The position numbers and the translations under genes were made by a program. The notes beneath the pieces are model-generated. The model worked only from the letters and a program-made list of their open reading frames with translations, had not been told where the DNA came from and ran no database searches. Shown piece by piece: positions 7,287 through 14,901 of a stretch of DNA of 26,835 bases. The stretch is from positions 1 to 26,835 of the forward strand of contig JALOBP010000037.1 of NCBI GenBank assembly GCA_023228295.1, in the 5' to 3' direction. The stretch comes from Methanoregula sp. Lineage in GTDB: Archaea; Halobacteriota; Methanomicrobia; Methanomicrobiales; Methanospirillaceae. Numbering within the stretch: position 1 is the stretch's first letter; every line of letters starts with the position of its first letter.

Positions 7287-7553
7287 TCATATCCTGGCAT
7301 CCCCACCTGTAAATCCCCAAATCTGTACATTTTCTGCATTCAGCAGAGACATGAGTGAATCTCTCGTCACGATACCGGCAGAATCCAGTCTCGCAAATCT
7401 CTCCATCTGCACATTGCCGGCGATATTTCCCACCGTCGGTGGCAGTTCGGGACAGCCCCTGGCCCTTCCATCAGCACCGATACAACACGAGATCATCCCG
7501 ATTCCGCAGTGGATACATTCCATGTTGCAGTCAAGAGCGCATTCCCATATCAC
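7287..7553 (-). pseudogene. Remnant of a radical SAM/SPASM gene with internal deletion
   Basis: The 88-codon frame opens with a radical SAM cluster motif (WECALDCNMECIHCG: Cys residues spaced CxxxCxxC) and then jumps directly to what looks like the auxiliary-cluster end of such enzymes (SCCIGADGRARGCPELPPTVGNI, interrupted here by nothing of the barrel). About 250 residues of TIM barrel expected between the two are absent. After the TGA at 7287-7289 another frame stays open for about 25 codons (MPGYESEWDAMH...), which may be the frame-shifted tail. A purine-rich GGAGGGGG tract lies upstream of the ATG. A functional mini-protein cannot be excluded, but a decayed gene is more likely. It lies next to the RiPP island and may be a lost member of a similar system. 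Confidence 0.6.
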
Positions 7554-7647
7554 GGTTTTTGGCGGGGGTGTTTTCCCCCTTCCAGTTTCACCCCGCCCGC
7601 CCCCTCCTTTTTAGCCCGTGAACAGGATCTTTATTCCAGGATGTACC

Positions 7648-8346
7648 ATGTTACCCAAAGTAATCCTCCACACCGCTGTGAGTCTTGACGGGCGTATCAC
7701 CGGTTTTCCGGCAGATCTCGAGCTCTATTATGGCCTTGCCGCACAATGGAATCCCGATGCGATCCTTTTCGGCAGCGGCACGATCCTTGCTGCAGTCAGG
7801 GATAATCCTGCGCTGGAAGTGCCCCCGGAACATGAGGAGATGTTCACCCCGCCTGATGACGCTGAATCAGACCCCCGCCCGCTGCTGGTCCTTGCTGACA
7901 GCCGGGGACAGGTCCGCTGCTGGGACGCGATCCGGAAATGGCCTTACATGCGGGACGTCCTTGCCCTCTGCTCGACCACAACCCCGCCGGAGTATCTCGG
8001 CTATCTTGCAGACTCGCGAATCGGCACGATCGTTGCCGGGAACGACCATATCGATATGCGGGCTGCACTGGAGGCGCTGAACCAGAAATATGGCGTGAAA
8101 GTCCTGCGGGTTGACAGCGGCGGGACACTCAACAGCGTTCTTCTCCACGCGGGGCTCGTGGACGAAGTGAGTGTCCTCATCCACCCGTTCATTGCCGGTG
8201 GAATGGCCGATCCGACCCTGTCCGATCCCTTGAAGGCCGGCATTCCGGAACTGCAGGTTCCTCTCACGCATCAGCATACGGAAGTTATGCAAAACGGTAT
8301 CGTGTGGTCCCGGTATATCCTGCAGAAAACACAGAAGTGTCCGTAA
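7648..8346 (+). CDS. RibD C-terminal/dihydrofolate reductase-like protein
   Basis: A 232-residue protein from the chosen start at 7648 (MLPKVILHTAVSLDG); an upstream ATG at 7618 would add ten residues that do not look like the family. The N-terminus TAVSLDGRITG, the segment DAILFGSGTI, LLVLADSRGQ, and the late VDSGGTLNSVLL and VDEVSVLIHPFIAGG match the RibD C-terminal reductase fold. Archaeal relatives (ArfC) reduce 2,5-diamino-6-ribosylamino-pyrimidinone 5'-phosphate with NAD(P)H in riboflavin and F420 precursor synthesis. Whether this copy does that or is a paralogue of unknown substrate cannot be told. No other riboflavin gene is nearby. Confidence 0.75.
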   Translation: MLPKVILHTAVSLDGRITGFPADLELYYGLAAQWNPDAILFGSGTILAAVRDNPALEVPPEHEEMFTPPDDAESDPRPLLVLADSRGQVRCWDAIRKWPYMRDVLALCSTTTPPEYLGYLADSRIGTIVAGNDHIDMRAALEALNQKYGVKVLRVDSGGTLNSVLLHAGLVDEVSVLIHPFIAGGMADPTLSDPLKAGIPELQVPLTHQHTEVMQNGIVWSRYILQKTQKCP

Positions 8347-8397
8347 AACCCGGAAAATTCCCAACCTTTATCCCCCTCCCCCTCCCACATCCCAGAT

Positions 8398-8817
8398 ATG
8401 AGACGATGGGTCTGGTGTTGTGCTGTTATCGTTATGCTGATTCTTTCCTGCGGTTGTTTGCAAACCGCCCCTGCCCCCGCCCCGGTTCCCACGGTAACAT
8501 CGACTGTCGATGTGATCATAATCCCTGAAACAACTACCCTGGTCACTATGGAAAAGCAGATCAACATTACGGCAACCGAGACAAAGACCGAAGTTATCGT
8601 CCAGTATAATGGCGGCCCCGATGCTGCCGATCTCGTTACCCTGAAGATACGTGTTAACAACCAGGACGACACGACGATCCTGCGGACTATCACGAATCCC
8701 GTGGTTGGTGCAGAGTATATCTTCACCTACCATGGTAACGCCAATGCAAATGTCGTGAATATCGTCGGGGTTTTCACCGGGGGGTTCGAACAGACCGTCC
8801 TTATGGCATATCTATGA
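8398..8817 (+). CDS. Small lipoprotein, unknown function
   Basis: A 139-residue protein with a lipoprotein-type signal: RRW, a hydrophobic core and the lipobox LSCGC near residues 16-20, followed by a Pro/Ala/Thr linker (APAPAPVPTVTST) and a beta-rich domain (EVIVQYNGGPDAADLVTLKIRVN). This architecture, a surface-anchored small Ig-like domain, is common in methanogens. A tttatcc tract about 30 bp upstream of the ATG and the lack of an RBS suggest a leaderless mRNA. Its stop overlaps the next start (ATGA), so the two genes are coupled. Confidence 0.72.
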   Translation: MRRWVWCCAVIVMLILSCGCLQTAPAPAPVPTVTSTVDVIIIPETTTLVTMEKQINITATETKTEVIVQYNGGPDAADLVTLKIRVNNQDDTTILRTITNPVVGAEYIFTYHGNANANVVNIVGVFTGGFEQTVLMAYL

Positions 8818-9137
8818 GACTGCAAACCACCAATCTCTCCCTTTCAAATCCCTTTGTTACCCTGACGCTGCAGGTCAGGCCGTCCTTTGTCAGCAGGATG
8901 CGGGTCATATCCCATGAACTGGCGGGTGTCACCCGGGCTGAGGACGGGTGTCTCTTCTCCCTTGCTGCAGAATCATCCGAAACCGGGGGACTCTTCCTCA
9001 TCGCCTCGGCATGGCGGGACATTGAAGCATACGAAAAACACCGGACCTCGCCCTATGTCCGGGCGTTCGAGAGCCAGATCGTGCCGGAGATCCTTTTGGA
9101 ATCTCCTACCTTTCACAACTGGCAGAAAATGGGGTAA
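8814..9137 (+). CDS. ABM-domain (antibiotic biosynthesis monooxygenase-like) protein
   Basis: A 107-residue protein. The pattern of a beta strand (FVTLTLQVRP), a helix, AEDGCLFSLAAES, LFLIASAWRDIEAYEKHRTSPYVRAF is typical of the dimeric alpha/beta ABM fold (ferredoxin-like), as in small quinol monooxygenases. The W and the H-x-x-SPYVRAF region are family hallmarks. The substrate is unknown and many members have no proven enzyme activity. It overlaps the upstream lipoprotein gene by 4 bp. Confidence 0.75.
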   Translation: MRLQTTNLSLSNPFVTLTLQVRPSFVSRMRVISHELAGVTRAEDGCLFSLAAESSETGGLFLIASAWRDIEAYEKHRTSPYVRAFESQIVPEILLESPTFHNWQKMG

Positions 9138-9144
9138 TAAAACC

Positions 9145-9154
9145 AAAAAAAAAA
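9145..9154 (-). terminator. T-run terminator of the minus-strand lipoprotein gene
   Basis: Ten A residues on the plus strand, that is T10 on the minus strand, 13 bp after the stop of the lipoprotein gene. It lies between two convergent genes. Confidence 0.6.
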
Positions 9155-9166
9155 TTAAACCAGGGA

Positions 9167-9757
9167 TTATCCCCAGCCATTCAGTTCCATGACTACGTCG
9201 CCCTCGCTTGACGGGGACATAAACTTGACAAATGTCGGGACACCCGGGGCTGTCCAGTAATAGATATCCTGTCCATTGGAGGTTATCATATACTTGGTGG
9301 CCGTCGGGTAAGTGCCGGCGCCAACCGAAACCGGCTCGACTCCGACAAAGGTGAACTTGACATCTGAACTGACCTCTGCGGGGTTACTCTGGGCGGACTC
9401 CCCGCTGCTTGTGCCTGTCGTTGAGCAGTCTAATGTCATGCTGCCGTCCGGCAGGTCTTGGCTCTCCATCCGCATGGTGCATTTCCCTGACTTTTCAAAT
9501 TTCATATAGGTGGTCATCCCGGCTGCGACCATCTTGTACTCAATCCAGTTATAGGATGCGCCGCTTCCGAAGATATTTGCTCCCGTGACATCAGATCCTG
9601 CCGCCGGAGCTGATGAGCTTCCTGGCGAAGATGCGGCTCCCCCGGAGGAGGCCCCACCGGTTGCGGGGGCGGTCGTACTGCTCCCTGTACATCCAGTCAA
9701 TGCAACAGCAATCACGATGAGCATGACTGCGATAATGCTAATCTTTGAAACCTTCAT
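9167..9757 (-). CDS. Lipoprotein, unknown function
   Basis: A 196-residue lipoprotein when started at 9757 (MKVSKISIIAVMLIVIAVAL, lipobox LTGC), which is preceded by GAGGAAATTACC; an upstream ATG at 9826 would place 23 charged residues before the signal and is unlikely. After the Cys comes a Ser/Ala/Gly-rich linker of about 40 residues and then a domain with repeated short strands (MTTYMKFEKSGKCTMRMES, TKYMITSNGQDIYYWTAPG). Such putative surface lipoproteins are frequent in Methanomicrobiales. Function unknown. Confidence 0.8.
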   Translation of the reverse strand: MKVSKISIIAVMLIVIAVALTGCTGSSTTAPATGGASSGGAASSPGSSSAPAAGSDVTGANIFGSGASYNWIEYKMVAAGMTTYMKFEKSGKCTMRMESQDLPDGSMTLDCSTTGTSSGESAQSNPAEVSSDVKFTFVGVEPVSVGAGTYPTATKYMITSNGQDIYYWTAPGVPTFVKFMSPSSEGDVVMELNGWG

Positions 9758-9925
9758 GGTAATTTCCTCACGATGCATAATTTTTCCCACTCCCCTGCCA
9801 CGGGAAAACCCAAACCGGCAGGACATCGGGTATGAACTAGTAATATCTATACCTTTGTATTAAAAAATACCGAAAAATTCCGTTCGCCTTGACGTTTGAA
9901 CGGTTATTTTTTGTTTTTTCACCGT

Positions 9926-11221
9926 TCAGTGACTGTCGCGATCATTCATCTGGACACATGCTGCAAGAATCCCGCTGAAAACCAGGCAGGCGCCGACCGC
10001 AATCAACCCGCCCGTAAGTGACCCGGTCGATTCTGCGAGGTATCCCATGATTGTGGGTCCGATAAATCCCCCGAGATTTCCCACGGAGTTGATGAGTGCA
10101 ATGCCCACGGCCGCGGCAGTGCCGGTTAAGATCGCAGTGGGTTGGGTCCAGAACGGCCCATAACTGCAGTAAATCCCGACTGTTGCAATAATGAGCAGGA
10201 TAAATGCGATGACCGGCTGGAATATGAGGCCGGCGCCGATGAGCGCAACTCCCCCGGCAAGGGGCGGGAGTGCCGTGTGCCAGCGTCGTTCCCCGGTCCG
10301 GTCGGAATGGCGGCCCCATGTGATCATGCATATGAGGGCAGCGATAAACGGGATCATCATCAGTATCCCGATCCCGAAGTTCGACATGGCCGGGTTGAGC
10401 GCTTTGATGATCTGTGGCATCCAGAACCCGGTACCGTAGAGCGCGATAACGAGCGTGCAGTACACGAGTGCAAGGTGCCAGACGTTCCGGTCCGCGATTA
10501 CCTGGCGGATCTGCGAGCCTGCGCCGTTCATCTGCCTGAGTTTCTCGTCTTTTGCGAGTTCCCTGGCAAGCCATGCCCGTTCCTCATCTGAAAGCCAGTA
10601 GGCATCGGCCGGCCGGTCAGTCAGGTACACCCACGTCACAATCCCGAGGAATACGGCCGGGATCCCTTCGATGATGAAGAGCCAGCGCCAGCCGGCAATG
10701 CCGAACCATGAGACGTTGTCGAGGATCCATGTCGAGACCGGTGCCCCGACAATATTCGAGATCGCAAGCGCTGCCATGAAGAGGGCGACAGCCTGGGCCA
10801 GTTCCTGTTGCCGGAACCAGATCGTCAGGTACAGGATAAGACCCGGGAAGAAACCTGCCTCCGCAACCCCGAGGATGAAGCGAAGCGCTGCCAGTTCGAG
10901 GGCACTGGATGCTGCCGCGGTGACGATAACGACAACCCCCCAGGTGATCATAATACGGGCGATCCAGATTCGGGCGCCCACATGCTCTAGGATGATGTTG
11001 CTCGGAATCTCAAAGAGGAGGTAGCCTATGAAGAATATGCCGGAGAGGAATCCGAACATCTCCGCGGAAATTCCGAGGGCACTGTTCATCTCAAGTGCAG
11101 CGTAACCGAAGTTCACGCGGTCGAGATAGGCGATAACGTAGAGGAGAAAGAGGAACGGGAGCAGGCGAAATGTCACTTTGCGCACGGTGTTTCTGCCAAT
11201 GGCGGCGTCATCACTCTGCAC
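9926..11221 (-). CDS. MFS transporter, anion:cation symporter (ACS) family
   Basis: A 431-residue protein with about 12 hydrophobic segments, starting with GTG at 11221. Hallmarks of the ACS family are FLLYVIAYLDRVNFGYAAL in TM1, GYLLFEIPSNIILEHVGAR in TM2 and RFILGVAEAGFFPGLILYLT in TM4; the second half has GRHSDRTGERRWH. Bacterial relatives import organic anions such as 4-hydroxyphenylacetate, tartrate or phthalate. The substrate here is unknown. The family is mainly bacterial, so transfer is plausible. It is divergent from the hydrolase gene with a shared 127-bp promoter region. Confidence 0.88.
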   Translation of the reverse strand: MQSDDAAIGRNTVRKVTFRLLPFLFLLYVIAYLDRVNFGYAALEMNSALGISAEMFGFLSGIFFIGYLLFEIPSNIILEHVGARIWIARIMITWGVVVIVTAAASSALELAALRFILGVAEAGFFPGLILYLTIWFRQQELAQAVALFMAALAISNIVGAPVSTWILDNVSWFGIAGWRWLFIIEGIPAVFLGIVTWVYLTDRPADAYWLSDEERAWLARELAKDEKLRQMNGAGSQIRQVIADRNVWHLALVYCTLVIALYGTGFWMPQIIKALNPAMSNFGIGILMMIPFIAALICMITWGRHSDRTGERRWHTALPPLAGGVALIGAGLIFQPVIAFILLIIATVGIYCSYGPFWTQPTAILTGTAAAVGIALINSVGNLGGFIGPTIMGYLAESTGSLTGGLIAVGACLVFSGILAACVQMNDRDSH

Positions 11222-11286
11222 AATAATGATCAGTTATTTCCGGTAATTGTTATGCATACCGGTTTTGTTCCGGTAGATGCCCGGTC

Positions 11287-11296
11287 CTTATAAGGA
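11287..11296. promoter_or_regulatory. Palindromic TATA-like element between divergent genes
   Basis: The palindrome ccttataagg lies about 66 bp upstream of the MFS start and about 53 bp upstream of the hydrolase start. It could serve as TATA box for the MFS gene or as an operator between the two. A separate tttattatc (11317-11325) fits the hydrolase promoter, about 28 bp before its ATG. Confidence 0.4.
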
Positions 11297-11348
11297 ATAA
11301 CAACCGGCCCGGATCCTTTATTATCTAACGTCACCCACACCTCACATA

Positions 11349-12254
11349 ATGATCTGTGACTCCCCTGATGAGATCCTCACTCTTATAAAAGAACATTCAC
11401 CGGATCCCAAAAAGCCGATCACTTTGGTCCGGCAGGACCTTTCCACTTTTTATAAGGAGATCCAGGAAGATACCGTTCTTGAAGGCAACTATCAGGTAGA
11501 ACGTGTCCCGCTCCGGGATGGTGTCACCGGAGTCTGGATTACTGTCCCGCAGGTTGCCACTGGCCGTGTGCTCCTCTTCTTCCATGGCGGGGGATTCAGG
11601 TTCGGTTCAACAGACGATCACCTTGGGTTATGTATACGGCTTGCCATGGCTGCACGGGCAAACGTGTTCTCGGTTGATTACCGCCTTGCCCCGGAACATC
11701 CTTTCCCGGCAGCGATCGAAGATGCGGTGACTGCGTACCGTTTCCTGATTGCGAAAGGCTACCTGCCGCACCTTGTCCTCCCTGTCGGTATATCGGCCGG
11801 AGGCACTCTTGTCCTCGACCTCCTCATCTCCGCACGAGAGCAGCACCTGCCTCTCCCGCGTGCGGCAGTCTGCATGTCGCCGATCACGGACCTTCTCTTT
11901 CCCGGCGAATCAGTACAGAAGAATGAAACCCGTGACTGGATGACTCCTGCACGACTCACGGAAATTAAAATGGCATACCTTGCCGGCCGCGACCCGTCCC
12001 ACCCCCTTGCATCCCCGGTCCATGCCCGCCTTGCCGGCCTCCCCCGCCTGTATATTCAGATGGGGACACACGAACTCCTCCTCTCGGATATCGGGAAATT
12101 CGTGGATGCCGCCCGGTGGGCCGGCGTGCCGGTACAGGCCGAGCTCTGGGAAGGGATGTTCCACTCATGGCAGCAGTTTGCCGGGCAGATCCCGGAAGGA
12201 CAGGAAGCCATCGATGCTGCCGGGGCGTTTGCACAGGATGTACTCGTCCGGTAA
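11349..12254 (+). CDS. Alpha/beta hydrolase, hormone-sensitive lipase (HSL) type
   Basis: A 301-residue esterase-like enzyme. The oxyanion-hole motif HGGG is at residues 79-82, DYRLAPEHPFPAA at 110-122 is the family marker, and the nucleophile Ser149 sits in GISAGG (the usual motif is GDSAGG, so Ile replaces Asp). The acidic residue is in the GTHELLLSD region and the catalytic His in GMFHSW near the C-terminus. It should hydrolyse short-chain esters in the cytoplasm; the natural substrate is unknown. No RBS is seen and the TATA box is about 28 bp upstream, so the mRNA is probably leaderless. It could act together with the divergent transporter, as inference. Confidence 0.87.
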   Translation: MICDSPDEILTLIKEHSPDPKKPITLVRQDLSTFYKEIQEDTVLEGNYQVERVPLRDGVTGVWITVPQVATGRVLLFFHGGGFRFGSTDDHLGLCIRLAMAARANVFSVDYRLAPEHPFPAAIEDAVTAYRFLIAKGYLPHLVLPVGISAGGTLVLDLLISAREQHLPLPRAAVCMSPITDLLFPGESVQKNETRDWMTPARLTEIKMAYLAGRDPSHPLASPVHARLAGLPRLYIQMGTHELLLSDIGKFVDAARWAGVPVQAELWEGMFHSWQQFAGQIPEGQEAIDAAGAFAQDVLVR

Positions 12255-12260
12255 TTCCTG

Positions 12261-12268
12261 TTTTTTTT
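12261..12268 (+). terminator. T8 terminator after the hydrolase gene
   Basis: Eight consecutive T residues starting 7 bp after the stop codon, the usual form of an archaeal intrinsic terminator. Confidence 0.6.
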
Positions 12269-12340
12269 ACCCTGCGGTCTCCATTTCCGACCGACACCTC
12301 TTTTTGCCTGCCGGGCAAATCACATCCATAAGATGAATCC

Positions 12341-12967
12341 ATGATCCGTACCTGCTTCGTCCCCGTAACTATCCTTATTGTCCTGCTGGCGCTCATTCCG
12401 GCCGTCTCTGCAACCATCGTTCTCTCGGATGTTGCGTATACGCCGGATGCCCCGCTCGTGCCGGGCAGTACCGTCCACGTTGTTGCGCAGTATGCGATCA
12501 TACCGTCAGGTTCCACCACGTTTTCCACGGGCCATTCGCTCCAGATGGAGACTGGCCTTTCCGATGCGAAATGGTCGATCCAGATCCTGCTGGATGGCCG
12601 GAATGCAGCACAACAGTCGGCATCCGGCAGCGCGGCGTTTGTCAACGGCGAACTCCTCTCGTATTCCACGAATTACGATGTCGGCATGATCGTGAACATC
12701 GAGGGGTTCGTCCCAGCCGCTGCCGGCAGCCCTCTCATGGTACTGCAGGTTGAGGAACTCGACAACTCCGGCAGTGTCGTACCGGGAAGTGTCATCACCC
12801 TCAGCCAGCCGGTGGCCGGCACGGCGCCTGCCAAGGCGGCCGTTCCGACCCTGACATCCCCGGTAATTCCCGTGCAGACTACTGCACCCAGGGCCTCTGG
12901 ATTCGGGTGCGCAGTCGGCATTATTGCGTGCTGCCTTGCCTTTCTCGCAGGAATACGCCGCGAATAA
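12341..12967 (+). CDS. Secreted, C-terminally membrane-anchored protein
   Basis: A 208-residue protein. The signal peptide covers about residues 1-24 (VTILIVLLALIPAVSA). The middle is a beta-rich domain (LSDVAYTPDAPLVPGSTVHVVAQY, with VVPGSVITLSQPV at the end), then a Pro/Thr linker and a C-terminal Gly-Phe-Gly hydrophobic segment ending in Arg-Arg-Glu. This tail resembles archaeosortase PGF-CTERM-like sorting signals but lacks the exact Pro-Gly-Phe (it reads ASGFG). It is likely a cell-surface protein. No catalytic motif was seen. Confidence 0.72.
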   Translation: MIRTCFVPVTILIVLLALIPAVSATIVLSDVAYTPDAPLVPGSTVHVVAQYAIIPSGSTTFSTGHSLQMETGLSDAKWSIQILLDGRNAAQQSASGSAAFVNGELLSYSTNYDVGMIVNIEGFVPAAAGSPLMVLQVEELDNSGSVVPGSVITLSQPVAGTAPAKAAVPTLTSPVIPVQTTAPRASGFGCAVGIIACCLAFLAGIRRE

Positions 12968-13066
12968 ATCCCCGGCAGTAACCGGCAAAGGTCCCCTTTG
13001 GCCGGGAGTTGCGGGGTACCGGCCTGCTATCCTTTTTTTATCCAAAACCTCCAATAATCTGGTACT

Positions 13067-13270
13067 ATGAGTATGATGAGAGATGCAATGGGTGGAAAGG
13101 GCGAGAAGAAATGGTGGTACCAGATCGCAGTATTTGTCATGATCTGTGTCTTCTTTGTCGGTATTGATGTATATGCCAACGGGAGAATCACATGGTCGGT
13201 CTGGCCGGTTGCCGCCGTCCTCTTCTTCGGCGTGGGGTTCTCGCTCCTCAATAAGTTTGGCAGGGACTAA
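13067..13270 (+). CDS. Small two-TM membrane protein
   Basis: 67 residues. A charged N-terminus (GGKGEKKWW) is followed by two hydrophobic helices (IAVFVMICVFFVGIDVY and WPVAAVLFFGVGFSLL) and a short charged tail. The hairpin layout resembles 2TM-domain proteins. A T-rich TATA-like tract (13033-13043) lies about 29 bp before the ATG, so the mRNA may be leaderless. Function unknown. Confidence 0.6.
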   Translation: MSMMRDAMGGKGEKKWWYQIAVFVMICVFFVGIDVYANGRITWSVWPVAAVLFFGVGFSLLNKFGRD

Positions 13271-13294
13271 CACCCCCCATTCCCCAATCCATAC

Positions 13295-13303
13295 CTATAC
13301 AAA
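13295..13303 (+). promoter_or_regulatory. TATA box of a leaderless gene
   Basis: ctatacaaa is centred about 26 bp before the ATG at 13325, leaving no room for a 5' untranslated region. Confidence 0.5.
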
Positions 13304-13324
13304 AAATCCCGTCCTACTTTTTTT

Positions 13325-13762
13325 ATGGTCAGAACGGCAGCCCAAAGGATCCTTGTCGGCAAAACACCCGAAGAGAAGGTTTACCCGCTGGGCATTACCC
13401 ATGGTGCAACGATTGATGTCCGCAAACTCGGCGCCCTTGCCAATACTTACGCACTTGAAATCGTGCTCTTTTTCGAAGAAGACCTCGCCCGCTCCCGCAC
13501 GCTTGAGTCCGTCCGGCAGGAATACGGCCACTTCCCCGAGTTCGAACGCCCCTATATCGATGTGAACCGCTTCCTTGCCTTCACCCGCGAGAACGATCCT
13601 TCGTTCGAGACAACGATGGATGAATTTCCGCTCCTGATTGAGATCATTGCAATTGGCGAGCGCCCCTCCGGTCGTAATGGGGGGGAAACCCCCTTCGTCA
13701 CGGGACTGATGCCGTTCCTCGATGAGCTGGACGTGGATGCACCGCCCCCGGATATCCGTTAA
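13325..13762 (+). CDS. Conserved-looking hypothetical protein
   Basis: A 145-residue soluble protein that I do not recognise. It has no signal peptide or membrane segment. Visible features are a basic start (MVRTAAQRILVGKTPEEK), an alpha/beta-like middle (ALANTYALEIVLFFEEDLARS), many acidic residues in the second half and a hydrophobic LLIEIIAIGE strand before a Gly-rich loop. Codon use and the leaderless-type promoter support a real gene. It stands alone between a membrane protein and the methyltransferase. Confidence 0.6.
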   Translation: MVRTAAQRILVGKTPEEKVYPLGITHGATIDVRKLGALANTYALEIVLFFEEDLARSRTLESVRQEYGHFPEFERPYIDVNRFLAFTRENDPSFETTMDEFPLLIEIIAIGERPSGRNGGETPFVTGLMPFLDELDVDAPPPDIR

Positions 13763-13864
13763 TCGCTATCTTTGGTTGTAATGGCGATCCTGCTTGATAT
13801 TGCCCTGCTCATGGGAACATGGCCCCCATACACGTAAGAAAACCTACCGGCAGATGATGTGTTG

Positions 13865-13873
13865 TATATAAAT
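13865..13873 (+). promoter_or_regulatory. TATA box of the TylF-like methyltransferase gene
   Basis: tatataaat centred 30 bp before the ATG at 13899 and no RBS, consistent with a leaderless or very short-leader transcript. Confidence 0.6.
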
Positions 13874-13898
13874 TTGTAGAAATCCTATAAGTTACGAC

Positions 13899-14633
13899 AT
13901 GAGCCTGTTCCCGAAGAAGAATTTAATCTGGATCTTCGATTCCGTAGTTCCCAGTAAATATATCTCCAAGCTGCGGAAGTATGCGATGTTCTCGGGACAC
14001 GATATTGCCACCCGGGGCCGGCTCTCCCATTATGGCTGCGATGATCGGAAAGCGTTTGCAAAGCAGCTTGCAGCGATCCGCACCGAGACCGAACTCCTAC
14101 TCGAAGATATCGAGGCGTACCACATCTATATGGCCGTAAAGCGGACGCAGAAAGTGCCTGGCGACATCGCAGAAGTCGGCGTCTACATGGGTGGTTCGGC
14201 AAAAATCATCTGCTCGGCCAAGGGAGACAAGGCCCTCCACCTCTTCGACACGTTCGAAGGCCTGCCGAAAGTTGACGAGATCGATATGGTCTGGCCGTTC
14301 TACGAGGGCAAGTTTGCCGCGTCCTTTGATGATGTGAAGGACTACTTAAAGCACGACACGAATGTCCACTTCTACAAGGGCATCTTCCCCGACACATCCG
14401 GTCCGGTGCAGGATAAGAAGTTCTCGATGGTGAACCTCGATGTGGACTGCTACGAGAGCACGAAACTCAGCCTCGAGTTCTTCTATCCCCGCATGAACGC
14501 CGGCGGCATCATTCTCTCCCACGACTACATGACTGCGCCGGGCGTCAAGAAGGCGTTCGATGACTTCTTTGAGGGCAAGGCTGAACCGGTGCTTGAGACT
14601 GCCGGCTCCCAGTGCCTCGTAGTCAAGGTGTAA
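13899..14633 (+). CDS. TylF/MycF-type methyltransferase
   Basis: A 244-residue SAM-dependent methyltransferase. After a helical N-terminus, the SAM loop is GDIAEVGVYMGGSAKII (88-104), followed by LFDTFEGLP (115-123), a marker of the macrocin O-methyltransferase family, and the metal-site region NLDVDCYESTK with LSHDYMTAPGVKKAFDDFF near the end. Family members methylate sugar hydroxyls in antibiotics or surface polysaccharides in a Mg-dependent manner. No sugar or antibiotic genes lie beside it, so glycan methylation is the more general guess. Confidence 0.82.
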   Translation: MSLFPKKNLIWIFDSVVPSKYISKLRKYAMFSGHDIATRGRLSHYGCDDRKAFAKQLAAIRTETELLLEDIEAYHIYMAVKRTQKVPGDIAEVGVYMGGSAKIICSAKGDKALHLFDTFEGLPKVDEIDMVWPFYEGKFAASFDDVKDYLKHDTNVHFYKGIFPDTSGPVQDKKFSMVNLDVDCYESTKLSLEFFYPRMNAGGIILSHDYMTAPGVKKAFDDFFEGKAEPVLETAGSQCLVVKV

Positions 14634-14730
14634 TTTCCTTCTTCATCCCGCCCCAATCCCGTCTGCCGCCACCCATTTCCTGTCAGGTCACGCAGGGACC
14701 GGCAGGTACCGGTCCCGGACGTCGGTATGA

Positions 14731-14742
14731 AAATTATTATAT
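14731..14742 (+). promoter_or_regulatory. Possible TATA element before the GH13 gene
   Basis: aaattattatat is the only AT-rich stretch in the 268-bp gap before the glycoside hydrolase gene; a start here would give a leader of roughly 130 nt or more. Nothing else was recognised in the gap. Confidence 0.35.
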
Positions 14743-14901
14743 TCCCGCTGTTATCAGTGTATCATCAGGTCATTTCGTACCTGGCAGACCCGGGCCGGTC
14801 CAATGTCCCGGGGTGGATGGTAATCCTGTTCCTCTCACGACATCATGCTTAAGCGGTCCTTTGTGACACGCCTCCTGTTTTCCTGACCGGCATTACCTGC
14901 A

